NCBI GenBank assembly: GCA_003509305.1
Contig: DOMU01000121.1
Location: 5,330-11,225 of the forward strand
Length of the DNA: 5,896 bases
Direction: 5' to 3'
Origin: Desulfobulbaceae bacterium
GTDB taxonomy: Bacteria > Desulfobacterota > Desulfobulbia > Desulfobulbales > Desulfocapsaceae
How positions within the stretch are numbered: the stretch's first letter is position 1; each line of letters starts with the position of its first letter. The notes under the pieces are model-generated. The model had not been told where the DNA came from. It was given only the letters and a program-made list of their open reading frames with translations, and searched no databases. Made by a program: the position numbers and the translations under genes. Positions 4,854-5,896 of this stretch are shown here, piece after piece.

Positions 4854-5896
4854 ATGGCGGAAGAGAAAAAGCCGTACTATCAGCGGATGGCCGATGAGGT
4901 GATCGAGGCCCTGGAAAAAGGCACGGCGCCCTGGGTGCAGCCCTGGCAGCCAGGCGAAATGCCGGAGGCCCCGGTCAACGCCGTCACCGGCAAACCCTAT
5001 CGCGGCATTAACCGTCTCCGGCTGAGCATGAGCGAAGATTCTCTCGGTACCGGTGACCCGCGCTGGTGTACCTATAAGCAAGCCCAGGAACTGGGCGGCC
5101 AGGTGAAACGGGGCAGCCACGGCATGAGCGTCCAGTACTGGCAATTCGAGGAGGAACGGCTGAAGCGGGACGGTGAGGGCAAAGCGGTTCTGGGTGAAGA
5201 TGGGCAAAAACAATACGAGACGGTCCGCCTGGAAAAACCACGGGGCTTTTTTACCACTGTCTTCCACGCCTCGCAGATCGAGAATCTTCCGCCCTTGCCG
5301 CCGAAGGAGAGGCAAGACAGCCCGGAAGTGGCCTGGGAGCGCCATGAAAAGGCGGAAAAGATTCTCGAAAATTCCGGGGCGGAAATCTTTAATGACCAGC
5401 GCGACCGGGCCTTTTACCGACCACTGGAAGATACAATTCACCTGCCCAAACGGGAACAATTCCCGACCCAGGATGGCTATTACGCCACGGCCCTGCACGA
5501 ACTTGGTCATTGGACGGGCCACGAGTCCCGGCTGAACCGGGACATCAGGAACCCTTTCGGCAGTGAAAAATACGCCCGTGAAGAGCTGCGGGCGGAACTG
5601 GCAAGCTACATGCTGGGCGCTGACCTTGGTATTGGCCATGATCCTGGCCAGCACCAGACCTATGTCGCGAGCTGGATCAAAACGCTGAAAGAAGACCCAC
5701 AGGAGATCATCCGGGCGGCGAGGGACGCCGACAAGATTATGGAATATGTCAAGGGGCTGGAATTAGGAAAGGATCAGGAGGAGGAAGCATCCATGGCGGC
5801 GGGAGAAAATGGGCAGGGACTTTCCCAGGCTGCTACCCCAGCCACCGAAAAAACCTGGCTGAAGGTACATTTCAAAGAAAAAGAGGCGGCGAAAGC
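4854..5896 (+). CDS. ArdC-like antirestriction protein with zincin metallopeptidase domain (3' end outside window)
   Basis: The frame is open from ATG 4854 to the window edge, 347 codons, with GAGGAAG at 4841-4847 as ribosome binding site. The N-terminal ArdC-type ssDNA-binding domain shows GTAPWVQPWQPG, NAVTGKPYRGINRLRL, DPRWCTYKQAQELGGQVKRG and FFTTVFHASQIENLPP. The following metallopeptidase domain has HELGHWTGHESRLNR (zinc-site His215, Glu216, His219), with EELRAEL (243-249) offering the third acidic ligand. After a polar linker, residues 333-347 (KTWLKVHFKEKEAAK) look like the beginning of a DUF5710-type domain, cut by the edge. ArdC proteins of conjugative plasmids help incoming single-stranded DNA survive restriction in the recipient. 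All visible catalytic residues are intact. The substrate is unknown, and a further C-terminal domain may lie outside. Confidence 0.88.
   Translation, partial: MAEEKKPYYQRMADEVIEALEKGTAPWVQPWQPGEMPEAPVNAVTGKPYRGINRLRLSMSEDSLGTGDPRWCTYKQAQELGGQVKRGSHGMSVQYWQFEEERLKRDGEGKAVLGEDGQKQYETVRLEKPRGFFTTVFHASQIENLPPLPPKERQDSPEVAWERHEKAEKILENSGAEIFNDQRDRAFYRPLEDTIHLPKREQFPTQDGYYATALHELGHWTGHESRLNRDIRNPFGSEKYAREELRAELASYMLGADLGIGHDPGQHQTYVASWIKTLKEDPQEIIRAARDADKIMEYVKGLELGKDQEEEASMAAGENGQGLSQAATPATEKTWLKVHFKEKEAAK

Noticed and set aside
4785..5654. 289-codon minus-strand frame opposite the ardC-like gene
   Set aside because: No family resemblance, while the + strand gives an ArdC-like protein with HELGH and good ribosome binding site.
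1..5896. tRNA/rRNA genes, CRISPR arrays or oriT
   Set aside because: No regularly spaced repeats or tRNA-like cloverleaf were noticed by eye, and no relaxase gene or recognisable nic site is present; the hairpin at 4606-4635 alone is not enough to call an oriT.

Overview
The window is part of a P-type (RP4/Ti trb-tra-like) conjugative transfer region from an integrative element or plasmid, moderately GC-rich and most likely proteobacterial. Species cannot be told from the sequence. On the + strand, in order, lie the 3' part of trbI (VirB10-like), traG (VirD4-like coupling protein, broken), traF (S26-type conjugative signal peptidase), a small acidic protein of unknown function, and the 5' part of an ArdC-like antirestriction/zincin protein that runs off the right edge.

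Two hicAB-type toxin-antitoxin cassettes sit antisense in this transfer operon, each at a gene junction. Cassette 1 (about 853-1492) lies between trbI and traG. It is flanked by a perfect 27-bp direct repeat that carries both the last codons of trbI and the first codons of traG, so both genes keep their native ends. Cassette 2 (about 3180-4063) lies between traG and traF. It holds a complete hicA/hicB pair of a different subfamily, followed in the same frame by a decapitated hicB remnant of the cassette 1 subfamily, so one TA module appears to have replaced or invaded another. This second insertion probably separated traF from its original start codon, which overlapped the traG stop.

traG carries an internal out-of-frame deletion near 1974-1983. 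It removes the segment that should hold the Walker A motif, while the N-terminal membrane domain and the C-terminal Walker B region remain readable. The coupling protein should therefore be non-functional, and the element is probably unable to transfer itself unless helped in trans, while still carrying two apparently intact TA pairs.

There is no stretch over 300 bases without a gene or gene remnant. The short intergenic pieces hold candidate TA operator/promoter sites (1456-1477 and 4037-4065) and a GC-rich hairpin (4606-4635). No tRNA, rRNA, CRISPR array or transposase gene was seen.
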